A stretch of DNA of 32,280 nucleotides. Origin: Acidobacteriota bacterium. GTDB taxonomy: Bacteria; Acidobacteriota; Terriglobia; Bryobacterales; Bryobacteraceae. Shown piece by piece: positions 6,094 through 14,287 of this stretch. Every line of letters starts with the position of its first letter. Positions within the stretch are counted from its first letter, which is position 1. The notes beneath the pieces are model-generated. The model was not told the DNA's origin. It saw only the letters and a program-made list of their open reading frames with translations, and searched no databases. The stretch is taken from contig JANXRE010000168.1 of the NCBI GenBank assembly GCA_025353165.1, positions 1 through 32,280 on the forward strand, written 5' to 3'. Made by a program: the position numbers and the translations under genes.

Positions 6094-7681
6094 GTTTTTC
6101 TTATGGATTGGGTTCGCGGGACTCGCGCAGGGCCCCGCTCCGCCGATTCACTTCACGTACCAGCCGATCGCCTTTAAGCTCGACAGCAATGAAACGTCCG
6201 AGCGGCACGCGCCCGAAACCATGGCCGGCGGCGTCGCCATCTTCGACTACAACAACGACGGCAACCTCGACATTTTTTTTACCAACGGCGCGGATATCCA
6301 TACGCTCCAGAAGGACTCGCCGAAGTATTACAACCGGCTGTTCGAGAACGACGGGAAGGGGCACTTCACGGATGTCACGGAGAAGGCTGGACTCGCCGGG
6401 TCCGGCTACGACACGGGCGTTGTGATCGGCGACTACGACAACGACGGCTGCCAGGATATTTTCCTCGCCGGCGTTCACCGGAACACGCTGTATCACAACA
6501 ACTGCAACGGCACCTTCACGGATGTGACCGCTAAGGCGGGCGTGAGCGGTCCGCAGTGGGCGGTCGGCGGCGCTTGGGTGGATGTCAACCACGACGGGCT
6601 GTTGGATCTGTTCGTCGTGAATTATCTGAACTGGGATATCGAGACTGAACCGATCTGCGAGTTCGAGGGCGCCCGGGAGTACTGCCACCCGAAGATGTAC
6701 AAGGAATCGTCGAACCAGTTGTTCCTCAACAAGGGCGACGGCACGTTCGTGGATGTATCGAAAGACTGGGGGCTCGAGCGGAGCCGCGGAAAAGGGATGG
6801 GCGTCGCGGTGGCGGATTCCGACCTGTTCGTTTCCAACGACAAGCTCTACAATTTTCTGTTTCGAAACAAGGGCGGGAAGTTCGCGGAGGTGGCGTTCGA
6901 GGCAGGAGTCGCGCTGGCCGAGCATGGCAACCTGATCTCGGGCATGGGCGTGGACTTCCGCGATCTGGATAACGATGGCTATCCGGACATCGTGGTGGCC
7001 GCGTTGGAGAACGAGACGTTTCCGATTTTCCGCAACAACGGCAAGGGCGGGTTCACGGAGATTACGACGCGCAGCGGCATGATGAAAGCGAGCCGCACGA
7101 TGGCGGGTTACAGCCCGATGATCGCGGACTTTGACAACGATGGGTGGAAGGATATTTTCGTGTCCCGCGGGCATGTGCAGTCGCCGAACCTGGCGCGGCG
7201 CATGCCCATCGATCAGCCCAATACCGTCTTTCGAAACCTGGCGAACGGGCAGTTTGCAGCGCTGACGGAAGAGGCCGGGTTTACCGCGGTCGCGCCGAAG
7301 CGGCACCGGGGATCGGCGTATGGCGATCTGAACCACGACGGGAAATTGGATGTGGTGGTGACGGCCATTTCGGGAGACGCCGAGATTTGGATGAACGACA
7401 GTCCCGGCGGCAACCACTGGCTCGAGATCGCGCTGGAAGGAACCAAGAGCAATCGGGACGGGATCGGTGCGCGAATCAAGGTCGTGTCGAAGCGCGGGGC
7501 GCAGTACAACCACATGACTACCAGCGTGGGATACGCGTCATCGAGCGCGGGGCCGGTGCATTTTGGGCTGGGTCCGGACAGGATTGCGAATCTGGTGGAG
7601 ATACAGTGGCCGTCCGGGACCGTGCAGCGGCTCAAGGATGTTGAGGCGGACCGGGTGGTGAAGGTCAAGGAGCCGCGATAG
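6065..7681 (+). CDS. Secreted FG-GAP/VCBS repeat protein with ASPIC/UnbV domain (CRTAC1-like)
   Basis: The product of about 538 residues has a short signal peptide (basic start, then FFLWIGFAGL and an AQG cleavage site). Several beta-propeller FG-GAP repeats follow, each with a calcium loop such as DYNNDGNLDIFF, DYDNDGCQDIF, DVNHDGLLDLF, DLDNDGYPDIV, DFDNDGWKDIF and DLNHDGKLDVV. The C-terminal 110 residues, with GGNHWLEIALEG and DGIGARI and ending near VEIQWPSGTVQ, form an ASPIC/UnbV domain. Such proteins are exported and of unknown role; they are abundant in Acidobacteriota and Planctomycetota. I chose ATG 6065, which has GGAG 4 bases upstream; an in-frame ATG at 6050 would add five residues. 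Either way the start lies inside gph. One repeat is damaged: at about 6812-6825 the usual DYDNDGxP loop is missing and the frame reads VADSDLFVSND, an in-frame loss of about six residues. Confidence 0.88.
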   Translation: MFWRVATGGRFFLWIGFAGLAQGPAPPIHFTYQPIAFKLDSNETSERHAPETMAGGVAIFDYNNDGNLDIFFTNGADIHTLQKDSPKYYNRLFENDGKGHFTDVTEKAGLAGSGYDTGVVIGDYDNDGCQDIFLAGVHRNTLYHNNCNGTFTDVTAKAGVSGPQWAVGGAWVDVNHDGLLDLFVVNYLNWDIETEPICEFEGAREYCHPKMYKESSNQLFLNKGDGTFVDVSKDWGLERSRGKGMGVAVADSDLFVSNDKLYNFLFRNKGGKFAEVAFEAGVALAEHGNLISGMGVDFRDLDNDGYPDIVVAALENETFPIFRNNGKGGFTEITTRSGMMKASRTMAGYSPMIADFDNDGWKDIFVSRGHVQSPNLARRMPIDQPNTVFRNLANGQFAALTEEAGFTAVAPKRHRGSAYGDLNHDGKLDVVVTAISGDAEIWMNDSPGGNHWLEIALEGTKSNRDGIGARIKVVSKRGAQYNHMTTSVGYASSSAGPVHFGLGPDRIANLVEIQWPSGTVQRLKDVEADRVVKVKEPR

Positions 7682-7682
7682 A

Positions 7683-9080
7683 TTACTCCGCGCGCAAGAC
7701 CTGTACAGGATCGAGCCGCGCCGCCCGAATGGCTGGAACGATCGCGCCGGACAGGACCACGAGAATCGTGACCGCCGATCCGACGGCGATGGCAGTTGCA
7801 TCCAACGGCCGGTTGCGCAGCAAGGTGGCGCCGTAATATCGATAGGCAGCGGCGAACAGGCCAACGCCGATGGGGACTCCAGCGCAGCAGATCAGACCAG
7901 CCTGCTTAAGTACGAGCACGCCGATCTGAGCGGACCTAGCTCCCACGGCGAGGCGCACGCCGAACTCGCTCATGCGGCGCTGCGCAGCATAAGAGATCGC
8001 ACCGTAGAGACCTCCGACGGCGAGCAGCAGCCCGAGCGCGGCGAGACCGCTGCCGAGCACGGTGGGAATCCAGTCCCTGTACAGGGCGTCCTTCATCAGG
8101 GTTCGCAAGGTCATCGATTCGTAGACCCTCAACCCGGGAGTGCGGCCAGCCGCCCGCGCGAGTTCCTTCAGCACGGATGCTGGATCCACTTTGGTGCGCG
8201 CGATCAGGATCGTTTCCCCCCATTCCATTCGCGATGCGGGAAGGAAAATCACAGGCGCGGGTGGTTCGTGGAGAGAATGGTTGCGGCCGTCGGTAGCCAC
8301 GCCGATGACTTCATACGACTGGTCTCGCACACGAAGGGTCTTACCGAGCGGGTCCCGACCGGGCCAGAAGCGACGCGCGGCTTCGGCGTTGACGATCACG
8401 ACGGGAGCGCCGCCGTGATGGTCGGAATCGGCGAAAGGGCGACCGGATTTCATTCTGGTCCCTAGGACTTCGAAAAATCGCGGGCCAATGAGGTTGAAGT
8501 AGACCTGGAGCGGAGCGGCGTCCGGCGCTGCGCCCTGCGGGATCACGCCGACGGCAGCGCCGGAGCCCGAGTCGACCAGGGGAAGGTGGCGCGCATAGGT
8601 TACCGCCTCGACGCCGCTCAACGAAGCAAGGCCGGCGGCGGCGTCCTCGTACACGCTGTTTTCCGGCCGATCGCCGTCCTTATTCGCGAATATCAGCGCC
8701 AGCGGCCGCGACGCGTCGTAGCCCGGATAGATCGCGCGCGCATCGGCCAGCGCCTGCGCGAGCACGACTGCTCCCGCCACAATGACCAGGCTGAGCGCCA
8801 CTTGCGCCGCGACGAAGGCGTATCGCGCGATGGATCCAGGAGCGCGGCCGGCGGTGCGGGCTCCGGCAAGAGCGTCGAGCAGGGAGACGCGCAAGGAATA
8901 GACAAGCGGCACCAGCCCGAAGATAAACACCGTTGCGATGACAGCGGTCGCGGTGAAGAGAAGCATTCGCATGTCGATGCGGAAGTCGAAACTTATGGGG
9001 AATGGGCTCGGCGGCGACAGAACGGGGACCACCGCGATGAGCCAGGCGGCCAGGAGCAGACCACCAGGGTCACCGTACAA
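7683..9080 (-). CDS. ABC transporter permease, MacB/FtsX type, N-terminal half missing
   Basis: The frame gives 465 residues corresponding to the second half of the long (about 800-residue) orphan permeases common in Acidobacteriota. It contains a middle pair of membrane spans (LLFTATAVIATVFIFGLVPL and a span around ALSLVIVAGAVVLAQAL), a MacB-type periplasmic domain with the FFEVLGTRMKSGRPF and VVIVNAEAARRFWPG signatures, and a C-terminal FtsX domain. That domain shows GLYGAISYAAQRRMSEFGVRLAVGA and ends in the classic AIRAARLDPVQVLRAE. No N-terminal first span or first periplasmic domain is present: the frame opens from a TTG at 9080 in the middle of a membrane segment, and the preceding sequence fits better in another frame. 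The toxin-like gene begins 42 bases further on. It is therefore probably a non-functional remnant; no ATPase gene is nearby. Confidence 0.75.
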   Translation of the reverse strand: MYGDPGGLLLAAWLIAVVPVLSPPSPFPISFDFRIDMRMLLFTATAVIATVFIFGLVPLVYSLRVSLLDALAGARTAGRAPGSIARYAFVAAQVALSLVIVAGAVVLAQALADARAIYPGYDASRPLALIFANKDGDRPENSVYEDAAAGLASLSGVEAVTYARHLPLVDSGSGAAVGVIPQGAAPDAAPLQVYFNLIGPRFFEVLGTRMKSGRPFADSDHHGGAPVVIVNAEAARRFWPGRDPLGKTLRVRDQSYEVIGVATDGRNHSLHEPPAPVIFLPASRMEWGETILIARTKVDPASVLKELARAAGRTPGLRVYESMTLRTLMKDALYRDWIPTVLGSGLAALGLLLAVGGLYGAISYAAQRRMSEFGVRLAVGARSAQIGVLVLKQAGLICCAGVPIGVGLFAAAYRYYGATLLRNRPLDATAIAVGSAVTILVVLSGAIVPAIRAARLDPVQVLRAE

Positions 9081-9122
9081 ATCAACAACTGCTTTTGAAC
9101 CGCTGCACGGGGATTGCGGCGT

Positions 9123-9482
9123 TCAGATAGGACGCTTGACTCGCACTTTATGCTCGGTCGCGACGACCAGACAGCCTCGCCAATGATCGATCTGTTCGGT
9201 TGCGAACAGCATGGCTACCCGGGCCGCCAAGGCATTCCTGCCGGGCTGTGCCAGGCGCACCAATAGCAATCCGGCGTGGGTCCCAGGCTTGAAACGGCGC
9301 ACATCGGAGAAATCCAGATCCTGCGTGATCAGAAAACGGTCAGCCACCTGTGCCGCTTGCCAGACCTCGTCATCGTCCCGTCCTGCCAATTGCTCGGAGC
9401 GCACTGTATCGACGTCATGCCCGAGCGCCTTGAGCTTGGGCACCAGGCGCTCGGGCAGATTTTCGTCAAGCTTTATGTTCAC
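9123..9482 (-). CDS. DUF5615 PIN-like protein, putative toxin
   Basis: The 119-residue product begins MNIKLDENLP and continues with LGHDVDTV, a DDDEVWQAA helix, FLITQDLDFSD and GLLLVRL. This is the order of conserved acidic motifs in DUF5615 proteins, which are related to PIN/Mut7-C nucleases and are widely found as the second gene of toxin-antitoxin-like pairs. Candidate active-site acids are Asp6, Glu7, the Asp residues of GRDDDEV, and those of TQDLDFSD. It starts at a GTG that overlaps the stop of the DUF433 gene (GTGA), so it is coupled to it. An RNase role is inferred from the fold, not shown. The pair sits exactly where the adjacent ABC permease loses its 5' half. Confidence 0.85.
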   Translation of the reverse strand: MNIKLDENLPERLVPKLKALGHDVDTVRSEQLAGRDDDEVWQAAQVADRFLITQDLDFSDVRRFKPGTHAGLLLVRLAQPGRNALAARVAMLFATEQIDHWRGCLVVATEHKVRVKRPI

Positions 9483-9721
9483 CGGATCGGCGACTCAGCC
9501 ACCGGGAGGTCTTCTTGGGCCGACGTGGCCGCAAACGCAATGGCTGCTCGCACGTCTTCGCCGCACAACGTCGGGAAGTCAGCCAGAATTTCGGCCGTTG
9601 TGGCACCCTCGGCTAAACTTGCAAGCACTGTCCTCAAGGTCACTCGCGTGCCCTTAAGGACCGGCTCGCCGCCGACAACACGCGGGTCGCGCTCGATGTG
9701 ATCGCGATAGTTCATTGCCAT
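9479..9721 (-). CDS. DUF433 domain protein, putative antitoxin
   Basis: The 80-residue protein starts MAMNYRDHIERDPRVVGGEPVLKG and continues GTRVTLRTVLASLAEG, ATTAEILADFPTL and EDVRAAIAFA. This is the complete DUF433 domain, a small winged-helix-like DNA-binding fold that often precedes a DUF5615 toxin gene. The longer upstream frame (to 9829) has no family-like residues, so I chose the ATG at 9719-9721; an ATG two codons further in is also possible. An AAGG-containing stretch lies 12 or so bases upstream. By analogy it should neutralise the partner and repress the pair, but no operator palindrome was identified. Confidence 0.85.
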   Translation of the reverse strand: MAMNYRDHIERDPRVVGGEPVLKGTRVTLRTVLASLAEGATTAEILADFPTLCGEDVRAAIAFAATSAQEDLPVAESPIR

Positions 9722-9836
9722 CACTATTTTAGCGCCTTCGCTCCCGTTTGCCCGTGTGTCCAGCGACATCAGGCGGCAGTAAGTCGCGCCGTGGATCCAA
9801 AAAGAAGCCGCGCAACCCAGGTCTGCCAACCAAAGT

Positions 9837-12248
9837 TCATCGGGAAAATGCGTCTGTCTCCTTTGTTAGCGCGTTGAAGAACATCTTGAAGGTCTGGTAG
9901 CTCTGGGCGCGATATTGCGGCCGCATGCCGAATAGAATGATCCGCCCCTTTCCGTATGGCGCTTCGATGAGGGCTGCCTTGCCCGCGATGCTCTTTTCAC
10001 CCAGCAGCCAGCCCGAGGCCAGCACCTTGCTTTCCGGATATCGCGCGATCACGCGAATGTCGCCGGTCACATCCCAGGCCGGGCTGCCTTCCGACCAAAT
10101 GGCGATCTGTTCGGGCATACCCGCTGTCAGCGGGCCCTTTACCAGACGAACGTTCAGGAGCGAGCCGGGGGAGTAGAAATCGCTGTTCGAAACGCCCTTC
10201 AGAACGTTCTTCGCCTTCACTCCGAGTTGATCGATCGCGAAATCGGTCGAGTGATTCAGGAAGACCAGCGTGCCGCCTTCGTTGGCGAATTCGCTTAGCG
10301 CCGCGATGCCGTTTGCCCCGATTCCGCCCGTGAATTCCGGCGGCATTTTCCCCTCGTGATAGCCCTCCAGGATGCTGGATTCCGACTGGTCCGGGAAGAC
10401 AATGGCGTCGAACCGCTCGACGAGTTTGCCGCGCTGGATTTCGGCATTCATCAGGCTGGCGTAGCCGAGCCGGAAATCGTCGAAGAGCCAGCGGGTCCAG
10501 CCTTCATCCATGCTGGGCTCCCAACTCCGGTACAGGCCGATGCGCGGTTTCGGAAACGCCTTTCCGGTACTGGAACGGAGATGGAAATCGCCGAATTCCG
10601 GATCGCGGTACACGCTCGCTCCCTTGCTCCAGGCTGCGACCACCGCCCGCCATGAATTGACATCGGAAGACGGAATCGCTCCGGGCTTTTTCGGGTGATC
10701 GAGGTCGAAGCTGAAAGTTCCCGCATGCTGGAGTTGGGTGGTTATAGGCGCATCGATGGTCTGGACGTTCACGCCCATCAGCAGCGGCAGGGTCTGAGCC
10801 GTCACGTCGTAAGGATGTTTTGGCGGGCCGCCAGGATACTGACGGAGGTCCGGATAATCCTGGCGTTCGAGCAGCGTTTTCGCGAAACTCGAGTAGGGCT
10901 GCTGCATGCGGATGACGTAGGATCCGGCTTTGTATTCGCGGCCTCCGGCGGTAAAGGGCACTGCGGCGCGCTCAATCTCGACCATTCCGAATGCGAGCGT
11001 CTGGAGCATCTTCGTAGCGGACCCCGGGTCGAATTGTTCGACGGGAATGACGAACGCGGATGGCGTGGTGCGCGCCGACGCGCGGCGGCCGATTTGCAGG
11101 AACGCGCGGAGCATATCCTCGCGTTTCACGGCGGCCTGGTAGAGCAGCGACTCCCACGCGATCTCCTGATCGTCGATGATGTCGCGCAGACGCCACGTGC
11201 CACCGAGCCAGGGCTCCAGATAATTCCAACTGCGCACGCGCGGATTGTAGCCAGGGGCCGCGGCCTGGATCTGTTCGGGCTTCACGTCGATCGGCGTGGC
11301 AAGCTGCACGCTCGCGGACTCACTCAGGATGCGCAGGCCGCCGTGATAGGCCTGGTAGTGGCGGCTCGGAGTCCAGAAATCGTACATGGCGTTGATGGCG
11401 ACACCCCGGCGTCCCGCGGCGGTGAGATCGGCGGCCATTCCGGCGCCGACGCTGTTGCATTCCTGCGCGAGGATCGGATCGATGTTGGGGTCGACGGGAT
11501 CCATCCACGGCGGCACGAAGATGCGCGACGCGTACGGGCCCTGCTGATGCACGTCGTAGACGATTTGCGGATGCCACAGGTTGTGAATCTGCGCGATCGC
11601 CAGCCGGGTTTCCGCTTGGGAGAAGATGTACCAGTCGCGGTTGTTGTCGTGGCCGACATACTTCTGATACAGGTACGGCGGCGACGTGCCTTCCCACGGA
11701 GTGCCCAGCGTCTTGCGGTACCAATTGGCGACCAGGTCCACGCCGTCGGGGTTGAGGGAGGGCACCAGGAGGAAGATGACATTGTCGAGAATGGCGCGGA
11801 ACTTGGGGCTGTCCTCGGTTAACAGGCGGTAGGCGAATTCGACGGCCGTGTGGGTGGAGGCGACCTCGGTCGAATGAATCGAGCAGGTGATGAGGACCAC
11901 GGTCTTGCCGTCTCGCACCAGGCTCTCCGCATCCGCGGTGGAGACACGGCGCGGATCGGCGAGCCGCTGCTGGATGGATAGATAGCGGTCGGTGTGGCGC
12001 AGCGTTTCGGGCGAGGCGATGGTCGCCACGATGAACGGGCGGCCCTCGGTGGTCTTTCCGAGTTCCCGCACCTGAATGCGGTTGCTCGATTTTGCGAGCG
12101 CCTGGAAATAGCCGACGACTTTGTCCCAGTCGAGAAGTTTGCGGTCGACGCCGATGGGATGACCGAAGTGACTCTCGGGCGTTGGCACGGCGCTCTGGGC
12201 GCGCAGCGTCGAAACCAGCGCGAACAATACCAGGGCGCGCGTCAGCAT
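9837..12248 (-). CDS. Secreted M14-family zinc carboxypeptidase with C-terminal amidotransferase-like domain
   Basis: The 803-residue product has a signal peptide (MLTRALVLFALVSTLRAQS) and then an M14 peptidase domain at about residues 35-340. The zinc-binding pattern is visible: His125 and Glu128 in CSIHSTEVAS, and a later His at 234 in YDVHQQGP. Substrate-binding SLNPDGV and NNRDW motifs follow the family pattern. From about residue 560 a Rossmann-like segment (RIGLYRSWEPSMDEGWTRW, followed by FDAIVFPDQ and ending in IILFGMRPQYRAQS) resembles the class I glutamine-amidotransferase-like domain often attached to such peptidases. It would hydrolyse peptides outside the cytoplasmic membrane; the specificity cannot be inferred. 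Its ATG overlaps the stop of the upstream TIM-barrel gene (ATGCTGA), so the two are co-translated. Confidence 0.88.
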   Translation of the reverse strand: MLTRALVLFALVSTLRAQSAVPTPESHFGHPIGVDRKLLDWDKVVGYFQALAKSSNRIQVRELGKTTEGRPFIVATIASPETLRHTDRYLSIQQRLADPRRVSTADAESLVRDGKTVVLITCSIHSTEVASTHTAVEFAYRLLTEDSPKFRAILDNVIFLLVPSLNPDGVDLVANWYRKTLGTPWEGTSPPYLYQKYVGHDNNRDWYIFSQAETRLAIAQIHNLWHPQIVYDVHQQGPYASRIFVPPWMDPVDPNIDPILAQECNSVGAGMAADLTAAGRRGVAINAMYDFWTPSRHYQAYHGGLRILSESASVQLATPIDVKPEQIQAAAPGYNPRVRSWNYLEPWLGGTWRLRDIIDDQEIAWESLLYQAAVKREDMLRAFLQIGRRASARTTPSAFVIPVEQFDPGSATKMLQTLAFGMVEIERAAVPFTAGGREYKAGSYVIRMQQPYSSFAKTLLERQDYPDLRQYPGGPPKHPYDVTAQTLPLLMGVNVQTIDAPITTQLQHAGTFSFDLDHPKKPGAIPSSDVNSWRAVVAAWSKGASVYRDPEFGDFHLRSSTGKAFPKPRIGLYRSWEPSMDEGWTRWLFDDFRLGYASLMNAEIQRGKLVERFDAIVFPDQSESSILEGYHEGKMPPEFTGGIGANGIAALSEFANEGGTLVFLNHSTDFAIDQLGVKAKNVLKGVSNSDFYSPGSLLNVRLVKGPLTAGMPEQIAIWSEGSPAWDVTGDIRVIARYPESKVLASGWLLGEKSIAGKAALIEAPYGKGRIILFGMRPQYRAQSYQTFKMFFNALTKETDAFSR

Positions 12249-13003
12249 TCGCGATTCAGCTCCGTCCAGAGGCTCTTGTAGAAACGGAGGAAGCGGTCGG
12301 GCTCGTTGCTCTCGGCCACTTCGCAGAGCGTGTATCGCTGGTAGCCGCTCTTGCGGAGGAGCGCGAACAGTTCGCGCCAGGGATACGCGTTCGACAACTC
12401 GTTGATGTGGCAGTTGCGGATGTACGGGCCAAGCAGGTCGAAGCTCGATTGCACGGAGCCGTTGACGACGTCGGTGGGATTCGAGTTCCAGCAGGCGCCG
12501 ACGTTGCGGTGGTTCGCGGCTTTCAGGATGGCGGCCGAGACCGGCGGATTCTGCGTGTCCGGTCCGTGCACCTCCATCCAGATCTCGATGCCTTTTTGAG
12601 AGCCGTAATCGCCGAGCTCGCGGAGGCAGTCGCCGATGGCGCCAATGGTTTGCTCCCGCGGCACTTGTTTCGGCAGACCGTTGGGACGAACCTTGACGGC
12701 GAGCGCTCCGGTGTCGTGCGCCAGGTCGACCCAGCGCTTCCCTTCCTCGACGTTCTTTCGCCTCACGGCGGCGTCTGGCGAGTGGAATTCGCAGGTGCTT
12801 CCGTAGCTCAACAGCCGGAGACGGCTGTTCGCGAATTTCCGGTGGACCATCTCGCGCGCGGCGTCGCCGAGGGACGGCTCGACCCCGTGGGCGTGCCCGG
12901 TGCGCAGTTCCACGGCTTCATAACCGAGTTCCGGAAGCTTGGAAAGGATCGTGTCGAGGTCCCAGTCCTTCAGGACGTTGTAGGTGACGGCTCCGAGATG
13001 CAT
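12242..13003 (-). CDS. Xylose isomerase-like TIM-barrel protein (sugar phosphate isomerase/epimerase family)
   Basis: The 253-residue protein has the alternating strand-helix pattern of the AP endonuclease 2/xylose isomerase-like barrel: MHLGAVTYNVLKDW at strand 1, LPELGYEAVELRTG at strand 2, LLSYGSTCEFH at strand 3, GALAVKVRP, GIEIWMEVHG, VGACWNSNP, YIRNCHINELS and YTLCEVAES. Metal-ligand candidates are the Glu of MEVHG, the Asn/Asp of NSNPTD, the His of CHINEL and the final Glu of CEVAES. Family members isomerise or epimerise sugars, or cleave inosose-type compounds; the substrate is unknown. It has no signal peptide, so it is cytoplasmic, and it is coupled to the secreted M14 peptidase downstream. 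It is the first gene of this minus-strand pair. Confidence 0.8.
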   Translation of the reverse strand: MHLGAVTYNVLKDWDLDTILSKLPELGYEAVELRTGHAHGVEPSLGDAAREMVHRKFANSRLRLLSYGSTCEFHSPDAAVRRKNVEEGKRWVDLAHDTGALAVKVRPNGLPKQVPREQTIGAIGDCLRELGDYGSQKGIEIWMEVHGPDTQNPPVSAAILKAANHRNVGACWNSNPTDVVNGSVQSSFDLLGPYIRNCHINELSNAYPWRELFALLRKSGYQRYTLCEVAESNEPDRFLRFYKSLWTELNREC

Positions 13004-13025
13004 GGCAGGGTCATTTTACAATGTT

Positions 13026-13304
13026 CTAGAACTTCGAAACCGAGCCGTCTGAGTTGGCGACCCAGATATTGGCTCCGTCGAAAGCCAATCCGGCGGGGCT
13101 CGTGCCCACGGCAAAGCTTCCCAGCAACTCCCCGTTGTTGGCGCGGATTTTGGTTACGGTGCTATTGCTACTGCCGGCCGTCCACAGGTTCGCACCGTCA
13201 AAGGCGATGCCATAACAGCAGCCAAGACCTATGCTGAACGTGGTGGTGGTGTTCGCCGGATACCAGCGCAGGATCGCACGATCGAGTTTCTTGCGAAACT
13301 CTTG
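13026..13304 (-). pseudogene. C-terminal remnant of a secreted YncE/NHL-type beta-propeller protein
   Basis: The minus frame ending at the TAG complementing 13026-13028 reads as two propeller blades: GIAFDGANLWTAG, then VTKIRANNGELLGSFAVGTSP, then GLAFDGANIWVANSDGSVSKF and the stop. The repeated AFDGAN(L/I)W(T/V)A and V(T/S)K units are typical of long blade-repeat proteins of Acidobacteriota. The frame is closed upstream by a TAA at 13305-13307, and there is no start codon or further blades. Only the tail of a gene remains, cut off just before the sigma-factor gene. It is not expected to be functional. Confidence 0.7.
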
Positions 13305-13343
13305 TTACTATCGCCTTCTTTCGGCGTATTCTGATTGAGCGCG

Positions 13344-13811
13344 ATGGAGACGACCTTCCACGAACTCTTCGAGCGGTACGCGAGCGACGTGCACCGGTTC
13401 GCGCAGTTTCTCTGCGGCGACCCAAGCCTCGCCGACGACATCACGCAGGAAACGTTCGTGCGGGCGTGGACATCGTTCGGATCGATCCGGCAGGCGACGG
13501 TGAAAGCGTACCTGTTCACGATCGCGCGGAATCTGTATCGGGATTCCTTGCGGAGACCGGTCCGGGAACAACTGGCGGGCGATGTTCCGGACGGGGCGGT
13601 TTCGGTACAGGCCCGATTCGAGCAGGCGGACGAGTTGGGGCGCGTGCTGGCGGCGATCGACGGCCTGCGGCCAACCGACCGCGATGCACTCCTCCTGCAT
13701 GTGCGGGATGAATTGCCGCACGGTGAGATTGCGAAGAGGTTGGGGCTGTCCGTGGCAGCCGTGAAAGTGAGGATTTACCGGGCACGGTTGAAACTGGCCC
13801 GAGTGCGTTGA
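13344..13811 (+). CDS. ECF-type RNA polymerase sigma factor
   Basis: The protein has 155 residues. The N-terminal half carries sigma region 2 (LFERYASDVHRFAQFLCGD followed by ADDITQETFVRAWTSF, the core- and -10-binding helices). The C-terminal part carries region 4 with a helix-turn-helix (PHGEIAKRLGLSVAAVKVRIYRARLKL), which would read the -35 element. It lacks regions 1 and 3, as extracytoplasmic-function sigma factors do. The ATG at 13344 is preferred over a TTG at 13335. It is followed after 8 bases by a membrane protein that looks like its anti-sigma factor, so it probably responds to an envelope signal. Its target genes are unknown. Confidence 0.9.
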   Translation: METTFHELFERYASDVHRFAQFLCGDPSLADDITQETFVRAWTSFGSIRQATVKAYLFTIARNLYRDSLRRPVREQLAGDVPDGAVSVQARFEQADELGRVLAAIDGLRPTDRDALLLHVRDELPHGEIAKRLGLSVAAVKVRIYRARLKLARVR

Positions 13812-13819
13812 GGACAACG

Positions 13820-14236
13820 ATGCAAAAGACAATGGAAATTACACGCGACGTGATCCTGGATCTGCTGCCCGGTTATTTCGGCGACGAGGCGAGTGCCGAC
13901 ACGAAACAGCTCGTCGAAGGGTGGTTTGCCGAGGACTTGGAGTTCGCGGCGATCGCGAAACGGCTGTCGGAGTCGCGAAATAAAGAGTCGAAGCCCGACG
14001 CCGAAAAGAAGTCGCTCGAAAGGACCCGGATGCTCATCCGCTCCCGGAACACGATGCTGGGGTTCTCGATCTGCTGCAGCCTGGCTCCTTTCTTCGTCAT
14101 GTTCGGCAACGGCGGTGTCCGTTGGTTCATGCCCAGGGACAATCCGCTGCAATCCCTCGCGCTCGGCGTATGTGCGCTGGGGTGCTGGATCGCGTGGTAC
14201 ATCCTGCGACGGAAGACGTGCTCCAGCGGGGTATAG
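13820..14236 (+). CDS. Putative membrane anti-sigma factor
   Basis: The 138-residue protein starts at ATG 13820, with AGGA about 6 bases upstream and overlapping the sigma-factor stop region. The cytoplasmic N-terminal part (ILDLLPGYFGDEASADTKQL and a WFAEDLEF helix) resembles the small sigma-binding domain of many anti-sigma factors. No His-x3-Cys-x2-Cys zinc motif is present, so it is not the ZAS type. Two hydrophobic spans follow at about residues 76-96 and 112-130, with a short loop between them. The gene order and domain logic support its role in holding the ECF factor inactive at the membrane; this is inferred, as no homologue search was run. Confidence 0.72.
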   Translation: MQKTMEITRDVILDLLPGYFGDEASADTKQLVEGWFAEDLEFAAIAKRLSESRNKESKPDAEKKSLERTRMLIRSRNTMLGFSICCSLAPFFVMFGNGGVRWFMPRDNPLQSLALGVCALGCWIAWYILRRKTCSSGV

Positions 14237-14287
14237 AGCCTCGCTAGGGTGGTACTGTGGAAGGAGTAGTTCTCTCTTCTTCCCCAC

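Noticed and set aside
6101-7513. 470-residue antisense frame
   Set aside because: Antisense to the FG-GAP protein; high GC and the repeated Asp codons keep the opposite frame open.
8900-9122. Extending the permease upstream of 9080 as an intact gene
   Set aside because: The frame lacks the N-terminal half and the remaining upstream bases fit only in a different frame.
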